From Psychroserpens sp. SPM9 (GTDB taxonomy: Bacteria; Bacteroidota; Bacteroidia; Flavobacteriales; Flavobacteriaceae): 64,000 bases of DNA. This document shows positions 35,177 to 43,064 of the stretch, piece after piece. A model generated the notes under the pieces. That model saw only the letters and a list, made by a program, of their open reading frames with translations, did not search any database and was not told the origin of the DNA. The DNA lies in NCBI RefSeq assembly GCF_025153525.1, contig NZ_JANZNR010000002.1, positions 310,001 through 374,000 of the forward strand, given 5' to 3'. The position numbers and the translations under genes are program-made. Numbering within the stretch: the stretch's first letter is position 1; each line of letters opens with the position of its first letter.

Positions 35177-35658
35177 TAGTCAAAAATTAGGTGGTCTTTA
35201 GATTTTATTTGGTCAATATCTACACTATAAGTTGTAATAACTTGAGGTATAGATTGAATTTTATTTAAAATTAATTTCTCGTTAAAATGGCGGTGTTCAT
35301 TAGACACTTTAATGAGATAATCTACAGTTTTTAATTCGGGTAAAAGATTAACAGTTCTTCTAATTGTTGTTGGGTTTTGAAACAATGACCCTGAACTTTG
35401 GAGCGCAGCTTCTTCTTTTTTACATACGTTTGAAACTAAATTCCAAACCGTATCAAATTTTGTGTTTTCCCATTCATAAATTGAAAAGGATGCTGCAAAA
35501 TAATTGTAATCCAGGTCTTGAGGTTTTCGAACTAAATTAAGCCCTAAATGTTTATTTAAAAGATAGGCTAATCGATAATCTTCTAGTCTACAATGAATCG
35601 CTAACAGTGAAAAAGAAGCATCATAAAAATCGTCAACAACTAACTTGTGTAATGCCAT
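35176..35658 (-). CDS. IPExxxVDY family protein
   Basis: 160 residues. The family motif appears as LPELKTVDYLIKV near residue 115 (Leu in place of the first Ile). The rest is an uncharacterised soluble fold with a conserved-looking N-terminus (HKLVVDDFYDASFSLLAIHC, in part). The family is restricted to Bacteroidota and is typically encoded between rnc and pyk, as here. Function unknown. One-base overlap with pyk suggests that their levels are linked. Confidence 0.9.
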   Translation of the reverse strand: MALHKLVVDDFYDASFSLLAIHCRLEDYRLAYLLNKHLGLNLVRKPQDLDYNYFAASFSIYEWENTKFDTVWNLVSNVCKKEEAALQSSGSLFQNPTTIRRTVNLLPELKTVDYLIKVSNEHRHFNEKLILNKIQSIPQVITTYSVDIDQIKSKDHLIFD

Positions 35659-35780
35659 AATTAATCAAATACAAGTTGTAAATATAGTATATAAAAGCTA
35701 TTTAATTGTGAAGTTTTGGTTAATCTTATAACACGTATAGCAACGAAAACGTTGTAGTTAATGAAATTTATTTAGAGGAT

Positions 35781-36524
35781 TTAAAACCCTTTAGTAATTT
35801 CTTTCTGAAAGGCAAAAAATGCACGTTTGGAAGCTTTTTCTTCGGCTTTCTTTTTTGAAGTCGCTCGCGCTTTAGAAACAACTTTATCATCAATAGACAG
35901 CTTAACCGAAAAATGCTTTAAATCGTCATTTCCTGTGTCTTCATACACATTGTAATCAAAGGTCTTTTTTTCTTTTTGACACCATTCTATAAGCAAACTT
36001 TTATAACTGATTACACGTCCTTCTAAAGTCTCGATATCGACATGAGGTTTAATGACGCGTTTGTAAATAAACTGTTCACAATACTTATAACCTTTATCTA
36101 AATAAATAGCACCAACAAGCGCTTCAAAAAGGTTGCCGTGAATATTATTTCCGAAGTTAGATTTCGGAATTTTACTTTCCACTAAATCAATCAGTTTCAA
36201 CTCCTTACCTAATTCATTAAGGTGTTCTCTACTTACTACTTTAGAGCGCATTTTTGTAAGATAACCTTCATCGCCATGAGGTACTTTTTCGAATAAATAG
36301 GCAGCAATTACTGCACTTAACATAGCGTCTCCAACAAACTCAAGCCTTTCATAATTTATTGCATTTCCTTTTTTGTCCTTAATATTCATAGAACGATGCG
36401 TGAATGCTTTAATGTAGAGGGATTTATTTTTGACCTTATAGCCTAAAATAGTGTTGAGTAATAAAAAAAAATTCCCGCCTTTATCAGCACGGGAATTTTT
36501 TAGTATGTTACGAATGAAACTCAT
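35781..36524 (-). CDS. rnc: Ribonuclease III
   Basis: 247 residues. It has the RNase III signature NYERLEFVGDAMLSAVIAAY with the catalytic Glu/Asp, a second acidic site in NLFEALVGAIYLDKGY, and a C-terminal double-stranded RNA-binding domain (residues 175-242, ending KKKAEEKASKRAFFAF). It cleaves double-stranded RNA in rRNA maturation and mRNA decay. It starts 7 bases after fabF. Codons 8-20 form a strong terminator-like hairpin (see separate entry), which is unusual and could allow attenuation or self-cleavage of its own message. Confidence 0.96.
   Translation of the reverse strand: MSFIRNILKNSRADKGGNFFLLLNTILGYKVKNKSLYIKAFTHRSMNIKDKKGNAINYERLEFVGDAMLSAVIAAYLFEKVPHGDEGYLTKMRSKVVSREHLNELGKELKLIDLVESKIPKSNFGNNIHGNLFEALVGAIYLDKGYKYCEQFIYKRVIKPHVDIETLEGRVISYKSLLIEWCQKEKKTFDYNVYEDTGNDDLKHFSVKLSIDDKVVSKARATSKKKAEEKASKRAFFAFQKEITKGF
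36466..36501 (-). terminator. Terminator-like hairpin inside the 5' coding part of rnc
   Basis: On the minus strand, arm AAAAAATTCCCG (36501-36490) pairs perfectly with CGGGAATTTTTT (36477-36466) over 12 bp, with a 12-base loop and a T run continuing to 36463. It has all features of an intrinsic terminator but lies within codons 8-20 of rnc, just after fabF. Confidence 0.65.
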
Positions 36525-36531
36525 TCGGGAT

Positions 36532-37782
36532 TTAATCTATTTTTTTGAATAATACACAAGCGTTATGACCGCCAAATCCAAACGTATTACTCATTGCAAC
36601 TTTAATATCTCTTTTCTGAGCTTTATTGAGTGTTAAATTTAATTCTGGATCTATGTTTTCGTCAACCGTTTCATGATTGATTGTTGGCGGTACAATACCA
36701 TGCTCCATAGCTAAAATAGAAGCAATAGCTTCAATAGCTCCCGCAGCTCCCAACAAGTGACCTGTCATAGATTTAGTAGAATTAATATTTATAGTTTTAG
36801 CGTGGCTTCCAAATACTTCAGATATAGCTTTTAATTCGGCAACATCTCCTAAAGGTGTTGATGTTCCGTGTGTATTAATGTGATCTACATCTTCAGGATT
36901 CAAACCAGCATTCTGCAAACAATTTTTCATAACTGCAACAACACCAATTCCGTCAGGATGTGGCGCAGTCATATGATAGGCATCAGACGATAACCCACCA
37001 CCTACAACTTCAGCATAAATTTTAGCACCTCTAGCTTTGGCATGTTCGTACTCTTCTAAAACGATAGCACCTGCTCCTTCACCTAATACAAAACCGTCAC
37101 GGTTAGCATCAAATGGTCTGGAAGCTGTTTCTGGGCTATCATTACGAGTAGACATAGCGTGCATGGCGTTAAAACCTCCCATACCAGCAATCGTTACTGC
37201 TGCTTCACTTCCACCAGTAATAATGACATCGCAATGACCTAAACGTATTGTGTTTAAGGCATCAATCATTGAATTGGCAGAGGACGCACAAGCAGAAACT
37301 GTTGTATAGTTAGGGCCCATGAAACCATATTTAATAGATATGTTTCCTGGAGCTATATCGGCAATCATTTTTGGAATAAAGAACGGGTTAAAACGAGGTG
37401 TACCATCACCAGCCGCATAGTTTAGCACTTCTTCTTGAAATGTTTCTAAGCCACCAATACCAGCTCCCCAAATAACGCCAACTCTTAATTTGTCTACAGC
37501 ATCAAGATCAAGTTTCGAGTCTGCGATAGCTTCATCTGAAGCCACCATTGCATACTGCGAAAACTTATCCATTCGCTTTGCTAATTTCCTATCAATAAAG
37601 TCAGTAACTTCAAAGTTTTTTACTTCACAAGCGAACTGCGTTTTGAACTTTTCAGCATCAAAATGCGTCACAGGTGCAGCGCCACTTTTACCACTAACAA
37701 GTGCATCCCAATATTCATCTTTGGTATTGCCTATTGGTGTAAGTGCACCTAAACCGGTAACTACTACTCGCTTTAATTCCAT
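36532..37782 (-). CDS. fabF: Beta-ketoacyl-ACP synthase II
   Basis: 416 residues. Condensing enzyme of fatty acid elongation. The catalytic triad is Cys in TTVSACASSANS, His in INTHGTSTPLGD and His in STKSMTGHLLGAAGA; the thiolase-fold C-terminal SNTFGFGGHNACVLF is intact. It lies 12 bases after acpP in the conserved acpP-fabF-rnc order, so the genes are cotranscribed from the promoter before acpP. Confidence 0.97.
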   Translation of the reverse strand: MELKRVVVTGLGALTPIGNTKDEYWDALVSGKSGAAPVTHFDAEKFKTQFACEVKNFEVTDFIDRKLAKRMDKFSQYAMVASDEAIADSKLDLDAVDKLRVGVIWGAGIGGLETFQEEVLNYAAGDGTPRFNPFFIPKMIADIAPGNISIKYGFMGPNYTTVSACASSANSMIDALNTIRLGHCDVIITGGSEAAVTIAGMGGFNAMHAMSTRNDSPETASRPFDANRDGFVLGEGAGAIVLEEYEHAKARGAKIYAEVVGGGLSSDAYHMTAPHPDGIGVVAVMKNCLQNAGLNPEDVDHINTHGTSTPLGDVAELKAISEVFGSHAKTININSTKSMTGHLLGAAGAIEAIASILAMEHGIVPPTINHETVDENIDPELNLTLNKAQKRDIKVAMSNTFGFGGHNACVLFKKID

Positions 37783-37794
37783 AAAATAAAGTTC

Positions 37795-38028
37795 TTATTT
37801 TGCTTCTTCTATATAAGATACAGCTTGACCAACTGTTGCAATATTTTCAGCTTGATCGTCTGGGATTTGAATATCGAATTCTTTTTCAAATTCCATGATT
37901 AACTCGACAGTATCTAATGAATCTGCTCCTAAATCGTTTGTGAAGCTCGCTTCAGTAACAACTTCGTTTTCATCAACTCCTAATTTGTCTACGATAATCG
38001 CTTTTACTCTTGATGCAATGTCTGACAT
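37795..38028 (-). CDS. acpP: Acyl carrier protein
   Basis: 77 residues, strongly acidic. The phosphopantetheine serine is in [17 protein letters not shown]. It carries acyl chains for fatty acid and lipid A synthesis. First gene of the acpP-fabF-rnc operon, with a -7 box about 32 bases upstream of its start. Confidence 0.98.
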   Translation of the reverse strand: MSDIASRVKAIIVDKLGVDENEVVTEASFTNDLGADSLDTVELIMEFEKEFDIQIPDDQAENIATVGQAVSYIEEAK

Positions 38029-38059
38029 AATTTTTTAATTTTAAGTTTTAATTAGGTCG

Positions 38060-38067
38060 CAAAAATA
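38060..38067 (-). promoter_or_regulatory. Putative -7 box of acpP operon
   Basis: TATTTTTG on the minus strand, perfect TAnnTTTG, 32 bases before the acpP ATG. Confidence 0.55.
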
Positions 38068-38213
38068 AAAAAACTTTATTTCAATACACACCTTTAATTT
38101 AAAAATGTGATTGTAATTTACTAAAATTACTTTGAAGATTTTAGCTTTTGCGTTCTAATTGTTAATTATTATTCTTTTTTTTGTTCTGAATAATAGTAAC
38201 CGATTGTCTGTAA

Positions 38214-38777
38214 ATGAAACGTATTGTAATCTTTGCGTCCGGAAGTGGAACCAATGCTGAAAATTTAATTAAGTTTTTTCACAACAGAGAAAATGCTTCT
38301 GTTATTCAGGTACTCACTAACAATCCTCATGCCAAAGTTTTAGATCGTGCCAAAAAACTAAAGGTTAGCGCACTGTCATTCAACAAAATAGCATTTACCG
38401 AAACAAGTGATGTCCTTAACATTCTAAAATCTGTTCAGCCTAGTTTAATTGTCTTAGCTGGTTTTCTCTGGAAATTTCCTGAAAGCATTTTGGCAGAGTT
38501 TCCTAATAAAGTGATTAACATTCATCCAGCCTTACTTCCAAAATATGGCGGAAAAGGCATGTATGGCATGCATGTTCATAAAGCTATTGTTGCTAACAAA
38601 GAACCAGAAACAGGAATCACTATTCATTATGTAAATGAACATTATGACGAAGGTGCGATTATTTTTCAGGCGAAATGCAAGGTAAATGCAACGGATACTG
38701 CTGAAGAGGTTGCTGCTAAAATTCATACATTAGAGATGGAACATTTTCCGAAGGTTGTGGAAAAGCTTTTAAAATAA
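38214..38777 (+). CDS. purN: Phosphoribosylglycinamide formyltransferase (PurN)
   Basis: 187 residues. It transfers a formyl group from 10-formyl-tetrahydrofolate to GAR in purine synthesis. The N-terminal phosphate loop is ASGSGTNAENLI; catalytic Asn and His are in VINIHPALLPKYGGKGMYG, and the catalytic Asp in HYVNEHYDEGAIIFQ. Length is normal. Divergent from acpP; no other pur gene is adjacent except the PurF-family gene 1.8 kb downstream. Confidence 0.95.
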   Translation: MKRIVIFASGSGTNAENLIKFFHNRENASVIQVLTNNPHAKVLDRAKKLKVSALSFNKIAFTETSDVLNILKSVQPSLIVLAGFLWKFPESILAEFPNKVINIHPALLPKYGGKGMYGMHVHKAIVANKEPETGITIHYVNEHYDEGAIIFQAKCKVNATDTAEEVAAKIHTLEMEHFPKVVEKLLK

Positions 38778-38859
38778 ATGACTGTCACATCGAGCAGAGT
38801 CGAGATGCTATGAAGTGCAAAATAATATAAAGAGACACCCACTTTCGTGAGTGCTAAAG

Positions 38860-39501
38860 ATGAGTAAAAAAAAGAAAAAATATTATACGGTTTGGAAAGG
38901 ACACCACACTGGTGTTTTTGAATCTTGGGATGACTGTAAAGCACAAATCAAGGATTTTCAAGGGGCACAGTATAAATCCTTTGCCACTTTTGACGCTGCA
39001 AAAAAAGCCTTAAAAGGCAACTATAAAGATTATATTGGCAAGAGCAAAAAATTTACCAGCGAACTTTCCGAAGCACAACTCAAAAAAATTGGTCAGCCTA
39101 ATTATAAGTCTATCTCAGTTGACGCAGCCTCTTCAGGTAATCCTGGTAAAATGGAATATCGTGGTGTAGAGACCAAATCAAAAAAACAGTTATTTATTCA
39201 AGGTCCTTTTGAAGAAGGGACAAATAATATTGGTGAATTTTTAGCTATTGTACATGGTTTGGCTTTTTTGAAAAAGAAAAACAGTGACTTTATTATTTAT
39301 ACCGACTCAAAAACAGCCATGAGTTGGGTGCGGAAAAAAACCTGTAATACCAAACTAGAGCGTAATGCAAAAAATAAAACCTTATTCGAATTGGTTGATC
39401 GTGCCGTAGATTGGTTAAAAAACAATACATACAACACAACCATTGTAAAATGGGAAACCAAAGCTTGGGGTGAAATTCCTGCAGATTTTGGTCGAAAATA
39501 A
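38860..39501 (+). CDS. rnhA: Ribonuclease H with N-terminal hybrid-binding (viroplasmin-like) domain
   Basis: 213 residues from the ATG at 38860; an upstream GTG would add three. The N-terminal 50 residues (YYTVWKGHHTGVFESWDDCK, then the KSFATFDAAKKAL end) are the small RNA-DNA hybrid-binding domain of RNase H1. The C-terminal domain has the catalytic acidic residues: Asp in SVDAASSGNPG, Glu in NIGEFLAIVHGL, Asp in IIYTDSKTAM and Asp in PADFGRK. It removes RNA from RNA-DNA hybrids. The arrangement is eukaryote-like but common in Bacteroidota. Confidence 0.94.
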   Translation: MSKKKKKYYTVWKGHHTGVFESWDDCKAQIKDFQGAQYKSFATFDAAKKALKGNYKDYIGKSKKFTSELSEAQLKKIGQPNYKSISVDAASSGNPGKMEYRGVETKSKKQLFIQGPFEEGTNNIGEFLAIVHGLAFLKKKNSDFIIYTDSKTAMSWVRKKTCNTKLERNAKNKTLFELVDRAVDWLKNNTYNTTIVKWETKAWGEIPADFGRK

Positions 39502-39527
39502 ATTCGCTTTTTAGTCCTTAAAAAATG

Positions 39528-39535
39528 TATATTTG
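39528..39535 (+). promoter_or_regulatory. Putative -7 box of the PfkB-family kinase gene
   Basis: TATATTTG, perfect TAnnTTTG, 20 bases before the ATG. Confidence 0.55.
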
Positions 39536-39555
39536 CAGCAAATTTTAAACGCTTT

Positions 39556-40482
39556 ATGAGCAAATTAGTTATAGTAGGTACGGTCGCTTTTGACGCTATC
39601 GAAACCCCTTTCGGAAAAACAGACAAAATTCTTGGTGGTGCTGCAACCTTTATTGGTTTAGCGGCTTCTCATTTTGATGTAGATGCAGCAGCAGTTTCGG
39701 TTGTTGGTGGTGATTTTCCTCAGGAATATTTAGATTTATTAGTAAACAAAAACATTAATATTGAAGGTGTTGAAATCGTAAAAGACGGCAAAACCTTCTT
39801 CTGGAGTGGGAAATATCATAACGATATGAACTCGAGAGATACCTTAGTGACAGAGCTGAATGTTTTAGAGCATTTTAATCCTGTCGTTCCGGAAGCTTAT
39901 CAAGATGCAGAAGTTGTGATGCTCGGAAATTTACATCCGCTTACACAGCAAAGTGTACTTGATCAAATGGCCAAGAAGCCTAAGCTTGCTATTTTAGACA
40001 CAATGAATTTCTGGATGGATATTGCGCTTGACGATTTACATGCGGTTATAAAAAATATTGATGTGATTACCATTAACGATGAAGAAGCCCGACAACTTAC
40101 AGGAGAATACTCTCTGGTGGTCGCTGCTCGTAAAATTCATGAAATGGGTCCTCAATATGTCGTGATTAAAAAAGGAGAACATGGCGCATTATTATTTCAT
40201 AATGACCATATGTTTTACGCTCCAGCTTTACCGTTAGAAGAAGTGTTTGACCCAACAGGTGCAGGAGATACTTTTGCTGGTGGATTTGCGGGTTATTTAG
40301 CAAAAACAGAAGACTATTCGTTTGAAAATATGAAAAACGCTGTCATTTACGGCTCCACATTAGCCTCATTCTGTGTCGAGAAATTTGGTACAGAGCGTAT
40401 GCAAAACATATCTAAAGACGATGTCGAATACCGATTAAAAGAGTTTAAACGACTTACACAGTTTAATATTGAATTATCATAA
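39556..40482 (+). CDS. PfkB-family sugar/nucleoside kinase
   Basis: 308 residues. Ribokinase-like fold with the N-terminal substrate-binding region (VGTVAFDAIETPFGK; GGAATFIGLAASHF) and the C-terminal PfkB signature FDPTGAGDTFAGGFAGYL with the catalytic Asp. The substrate is not evident. Its position just upstream of a PurF-family enzyme suggests a nucleoside or ribose substrate, but a terminator separates the two genes. Confidence 0.9.
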   Translation: MSKLVIVGTVAFDAIETPFGKTDKILGGAATFIGLAASHFDVDAAAVSVVGGDFPQEYLDLLVNKNINIEGVEIVKDGKTFFWSGKYHNDMNSRDTLVTELNVLEHFNPVVPEAYQDAEVVMLGNLHPLTQQSVLDQMAKKPKLAILDTMNFWMDIALDDLHAVIKNIDVITINDEEARQLTGEYSLVVAARKIHEMGPQYVVIKKGEHGALLFHNDHMFYAPALPLEEVFDPTGAGDTFAGGFAGYLAKTEDYSFENMKNAVIYGSTLASFCVEKFGTERMQNISKDDVEYRLKEFKRLTQFNIELS

Positions 40483-40485
40483 ACC

Positions 40486-40513
40486 AACGCGCTCAACATT
40501 GAGCGCGTTTTTT
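40486..40513 (+). terminator. Rho-independent terminator of the PfkB kinase gene
   Basis: Stem AACGCGCTC (40486-40494) and GAGCGCGTT (40501-40509), six-base loop, then a T run. Very GC-rich stem in AT-rich surroundings. Confidence 0.9.
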
Positions 40514-40538
40514 AATTAATACTAAATCCGAAATTTTA

Positions 40539-40546
40539 TAATTTTG
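40539..40546 (+). promoter_or_regulatory. Putative -7 box of the PurF-family gene
   Basis: TAATTTTG, perfect TAnnTTTG, 26 bases before the ATG. Confidence 0.5.
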
Positions 40547-40572
40547 GTACACGCAAAAACAACAACACAACA

Positions 40573-42471
40573 ATGAGCGATGCTTTAAAACATGAATGCG
40601 GAATTGCACTCATAAGACTTAAAAAACCATTAGAGTATTATAAAGAAAAATATGGTAGTGCATTTTACGGCGTTAATAAAATGTATCTCATGATGGAAAA
40701 ACAGCACAATCGCGGACAAGATGGTGCTGGATTTGCAAGCATAAAATTAGATACCAAACCTGGAGAGCGTTATATAAGTCGTGTACGCTCTATTGCGCAG
40801 CAACCTATACAAGATATTTTTGCTCAAATTAATGAGCGTATAAATGATGAGCTTACCGAACATCCCGAATATCAAAACGATGTAGCCTTACAAAAAAGAC
40901 ATATTCCCTATGTTGGCGAATTACTGTTAGGACATGTACGCTACGGAACGTTTGGAAAAAACAGTGTTGAAAGTGTTCACCCTTTTTTAAGACAAAATAA
41001 CTGGATGCATAGAAATCTTATCGTAGCTGGTAATTTTAATATGACTAATGTAAATCAGTTGTTTGATGGTTTGGTACAATTAGGTCAGCACCCAAAAGAA
41101 AAGGCTGATACCATTACTATAATGGAAAAAATTGGTCATTTTTTAGACGATGCAGTCGCTAAGATTTATAAAAAACTTAAAAAAGAAGGTTATAATAAAA
41201 ACGAGTGTTCGCCACTAATTGCCGAACGACTTAATGTTGCTAAAATCTTAAAAAAATCATCAAAAAACTGGGATGGTGGTTATGCGATGGCAGGACTTTT
41301 AGGCCATGGAGATTCGTTTGTTTTGCGTGATCCTTCTGGGATTCGCCCAGCTTATTACTATGAAGACGATGAGATTGTAGTTGTCGCTTCAGAGCGTCCA
41401 GTCATACAAACCGTTTTTAATGTCAATTTTGATGATGTTAAAGAGCTAGCTCCTGGTCATGCCATCATTACTAAAAAATCTGGGGAGGTTTATATTGAAG
41501 AAATCATAACGCCTTTAGAACGAAAAGCGTGTTCTTTCGAGCGTATTTATTTTTCCCGCGGAAGTGATGCCGAAATATATCAAGAACGTAAAAACCTTGG
41601 TAAACTATTAATGCCAAACGTATTAGAGGCAATTGATAACGACACTAAGAATACCGTGTTTTCTTATATTCCAAATACCGCGGAAACGTCTTTCTTCGGA
41701 ATGATAGAAACTGTTGAAAAACATTTAAACGAAAAGAAAACGCAGGCCATTTTAGATGGTAACGGGAAACTATCTGCAGAACGTGTCACTGAAATTCTTT
41801 CAGAACGACCACGCATTGAAAAGATTGCAATTAAAGATGTTAAGCTTCGGACGTTTATTACGGAAGACAGTAGTCGGGATGACTTGGTTGCTCACGTTTA
41901 TGATGTAACCTATGGTGTCATCAAATCAACAGACAATTTAGTCATTATCGATGATAGTATTGTAAGAGGAACTACGCTCAAAAAGAGTATCATTAAAATG
42001 ATGGATCGTTTGAATCCAAAACAAATCGTTGTAGTGTCTTCAGCACCGCAAATTAGATATCCTGATTGCTACGGAATCGATATGGCTAACCTTGAAAGCC
42101 TTATCGCTTTTAGAGCCATGCTGGAACTTTTAAAAGAGCGTGACAAATACCATTTAGTTGAAGAGGTCTATCATAAATGTAAAGCTCAACTGGAATTAAA
42201 AGATAGTGAGGTTAAAAACTTTGTCAAAGACTTATATAGTGAATTTACAGCTGATGAAATTTCTGATAAGATTGCAGAGTTAATTTCAGATGATACTGTA
42301 AAAGCAAAAGTGAAGACAATCTTTCAACCTATAGAAAATCTACATAAAGCCTGTCCGAAAAATTTAGGAGATTGGTATTTCACTGGAAATTATCCAACCG
42401 ATGGTGGTAACCGAGTGGTTAACAGAGCTTTCGTGAATTTTTATGAAGGAAATCAAGAAAGAGCTTATTAG
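40573..42471 (+). CDS. purF: Amidophosphoribosyltransferase (PurF family, long form)
   Basis: 632 residues, about 130 longer than classical PurF. The N-terminal glutamine amidotransferase domain starts at Cys9 after an eight-residue propeptide (MSDALKHEC), and has HNRGQDGAGFAS and GHVRYGTFG. The phosphoribosyltransferase signature is VIIDDSIVRGTTLKKS. An insertion in residues 70-120 and 160-230 and a C-terminal extension of about 100 residues set it apart. Bacteroidota often have such a long paralogue, so whether this copy makes phosphoribosylamine or another product is open. No Fe-S ligand pattern was recognised. Confidence 0.85.
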   Translation: MSDALKHECGIALIRLKKPLEYYKEKYGSAFYGVNKMYLMMEKQHNRGQDGAGFASIKLDTKPGERYISRVRSIAQQPIQDIFAQINERINDELTEHPEYQNDVALQKRHIPYVGELLLGHVRYGTFGKNSVESVHPFLRQNNWMHRNLIVAGNFNMTNVNQLFDGLVQLGQHPKEKADTITIMEKIGHFLDDAVAKIYKKLKKEGYNKNECSPLIAERLNVAKILKKSSKNWDGGYAMAGLLGHGDSFVLRDPSGIRPAYYYEDDEIVVVASERPVIQTVFNVNFDDVKELAPGHAIITKKSGEVYIEEIITPLERKACSFERIYFSRGSDAEIYQERKNLGKLLMPNVLEAIDNDTKNTVFSYIPNTAETSFFGMIETVEKHLNEKKTQAILDGNGKLSAERVTEILSERPRIEKIAIKDVKLRTFITEDSSRDDLVAHVYDVTYGVIKSTDNLVIIDDSIVRGTTLKKSIIKMMDRLNPKQIVVVSSAPQIRYPDCYGIDMANLESLIAFRAMLELLKERDKYHLVEEVYHKCKAQLELKDSEVKNFVKDLYSEFTADEISDKIAELISDDTVKAKVKTIFQPIENLHKACPKNLGDWYFTGNYPTDGGNRVVNRAFVNFYEGNQERAY

Positions 42472-42490
42472 ATAAACGGCTCATTTATGG

Positions 42491-42530
42491 CACTTTATCC
42501 CAAAAAAGTGCATTTCGCCCGATAAAAGTG
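42491..42530. repeat. Near-palindrome overlapping the direct repeats
   Basis: CACTTTATC (42491-42499) and GATAAAAGTG (42521-42530) are inverted copies apart from one extra base, enclosing the first direct repeat. Confidence 0.4.
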
Positions 42531-42537
42531 CATTTCG
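42504..42537. promoter_or_regulatory. Tandem 14-base direct repeat, possible regulator-binding site
   Basis: AAAAGTGCATTTCG occurs at 42504-42517 and 42524-42537, exactly 20 bases apart, so both would face the same side of the helix (about two turns). It lies 35-68 bases upstream of the -7 box of the first small RNA unit, the usual place for an activator such as a LytTR-type response regulator. The identity of the regulator is inference. Confidence 0.5.
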
Positions 42538-42581
42538 TCTAATATTTAACAAATCTTAGATAATAAACACATACATTGGTA

Positions 42582-42656
42582 TCACCATAACATAAGTAGG
42601 TTAAGTTCATGGTAGATTTGGGGCAAAAAAAGGTGAACTTCTGTTCACCTTTTTTT
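42582..42656 (+). ncRNA. Putative small RNA, unit 1
   Basis: A -7-like box TACATTGG (42572-42579) precedes a 49-base domain (42582-42630) that recurs at 42880 with one difference. It can fold into a hairpin: ACCAT pairs with ATGGT (42584-42588/42609-42613), then AAC with GTT and TAA with TTA, loop GTAGG, with an A-A mismatch and one bulged base. A conserved AGATTTGGGGC linker follows, then a terminator: AGGTGAAC with GTTCACCT, loop TTCT, flanked by A and T runs. The only difference between copies in the domain falls on the bulged base. No protein gene follows. Rfam identity (for example the Flavo-1 motif) was not checked. Confidence 0.6.
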
Positions 42657-42869
42657 ATGGACATAGGTTTAAACACTTCTTAAATTAAACCTAAAAAAAT
42701 CACTTCCGTTTTGTTTTTTTATAACGCATTACAAGTCAACGCATTTATATGATTACTTAAAGTTCATGTTTATTCAAGCTGTTCAACCTTCAGGACCACC
42801 GTTTTTTCCGTTTAAGCCAATTTATTCGTCGTTGGTCTAATAAATTAAATTATTAAATAAAAGTGCTGT

Positions 42870-42877
42870 TATATTTG
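42870..42877 (+). promoter_or_regulatory. Putative -7 box of small RNA unit 2
   Basis: TATATTTG, perfect TAnnTTTG, immediately before the conserved 49-base domain. AAAAGTGC, the first half of the direct repeat found before unit 1, occurs at 42859-42866. Confidence 0.6.
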
Positions 42878-42879
42878 TT

Positions 42880-42952
42880 TCACCATAACATAAGTAGGTT
42901 AAGTTTATGGTAGATTTGGGGCAAAAAAGTCGGACTCTCGTCCGGCTTTTTT
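42880..42952 (+). ncRNA. Putative small RNA, unit 2
   Basis: Second copy of the 49-base domain (42880-42928), 298 bases after the first; the same hairpin (ACCAT 42882-42886, ATGGT 42907-42911) and AGATTTGGGGC linker. The terminator is unrelated in sequence but keeps the form: GTCGGAC with GTCCGGC (7 bp, one G-T pair), loop TCTC, six T. Such conservation of fold with turnover of sequence supports a functional RNA that ends at its own terminator. The downstream gene is on the opposite strand, so this is not a leader. Confidence 0.62.
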
Positions 42953-43010
42953 CATTTTAAGTCTAATCCAAATAAGCCTTTTTAGTTTCCGAAGCCAACT
43001 AACAGATATA

Positions 43011-43042
43011 AAAAAAAGCAAACTCTAATAGAGTTTGCTTTT
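43011..43042. terminator. Terminator of the superoxide dismutase gene
   Basis: Stem of 11 bp, AAAGCAAACTC (43015-43025) with GAGTTTGCTTT (43031-43041), loop TAATA, followed on the minus strand by a run of seven T. It can also stop plus-strand transcripts from the small RNA region. Confidence 0.85.
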
Positions 43043-43064
43043 ATGTATCTAAAATTTGAAATAC

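Larger units (their letters stand above)
42472..43064. other. Gene-poor region with two putative small RNA units
   Basis: 593 bases between the PurF-family gene and sodA. It contains a 20-base-period direct repeat (42504-42537), two nearly identical promoter-hairpin-terminator units (42572-42656 and 42870-42952) and the sod terminator. Between the units (42657-42869) no gene is recognised; a weak hairpin AGGTTTAA/TTAAACCT lies near 42665-42692. Confidence 0.8.

Noticed and set aside
42665-42692. Hairpin AGGTTTAA/TTAAACCT between the small RNA units, considered as a third unit or terminator
   Set aside because: It has no conserved domain and no proper T run; AT-rich sequence gives such pairs by chance.
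42609-42952. Mini-frames starting at ATGG in both small RNA units (both begin MVDLGQK)
   Set aside because: The shared part is explained by the conserved RNA domain; the frames run straight through the terminator hairpins and then diverge, and no coupling or coding bias is seen. A leader peptide cannot be fully excluded.
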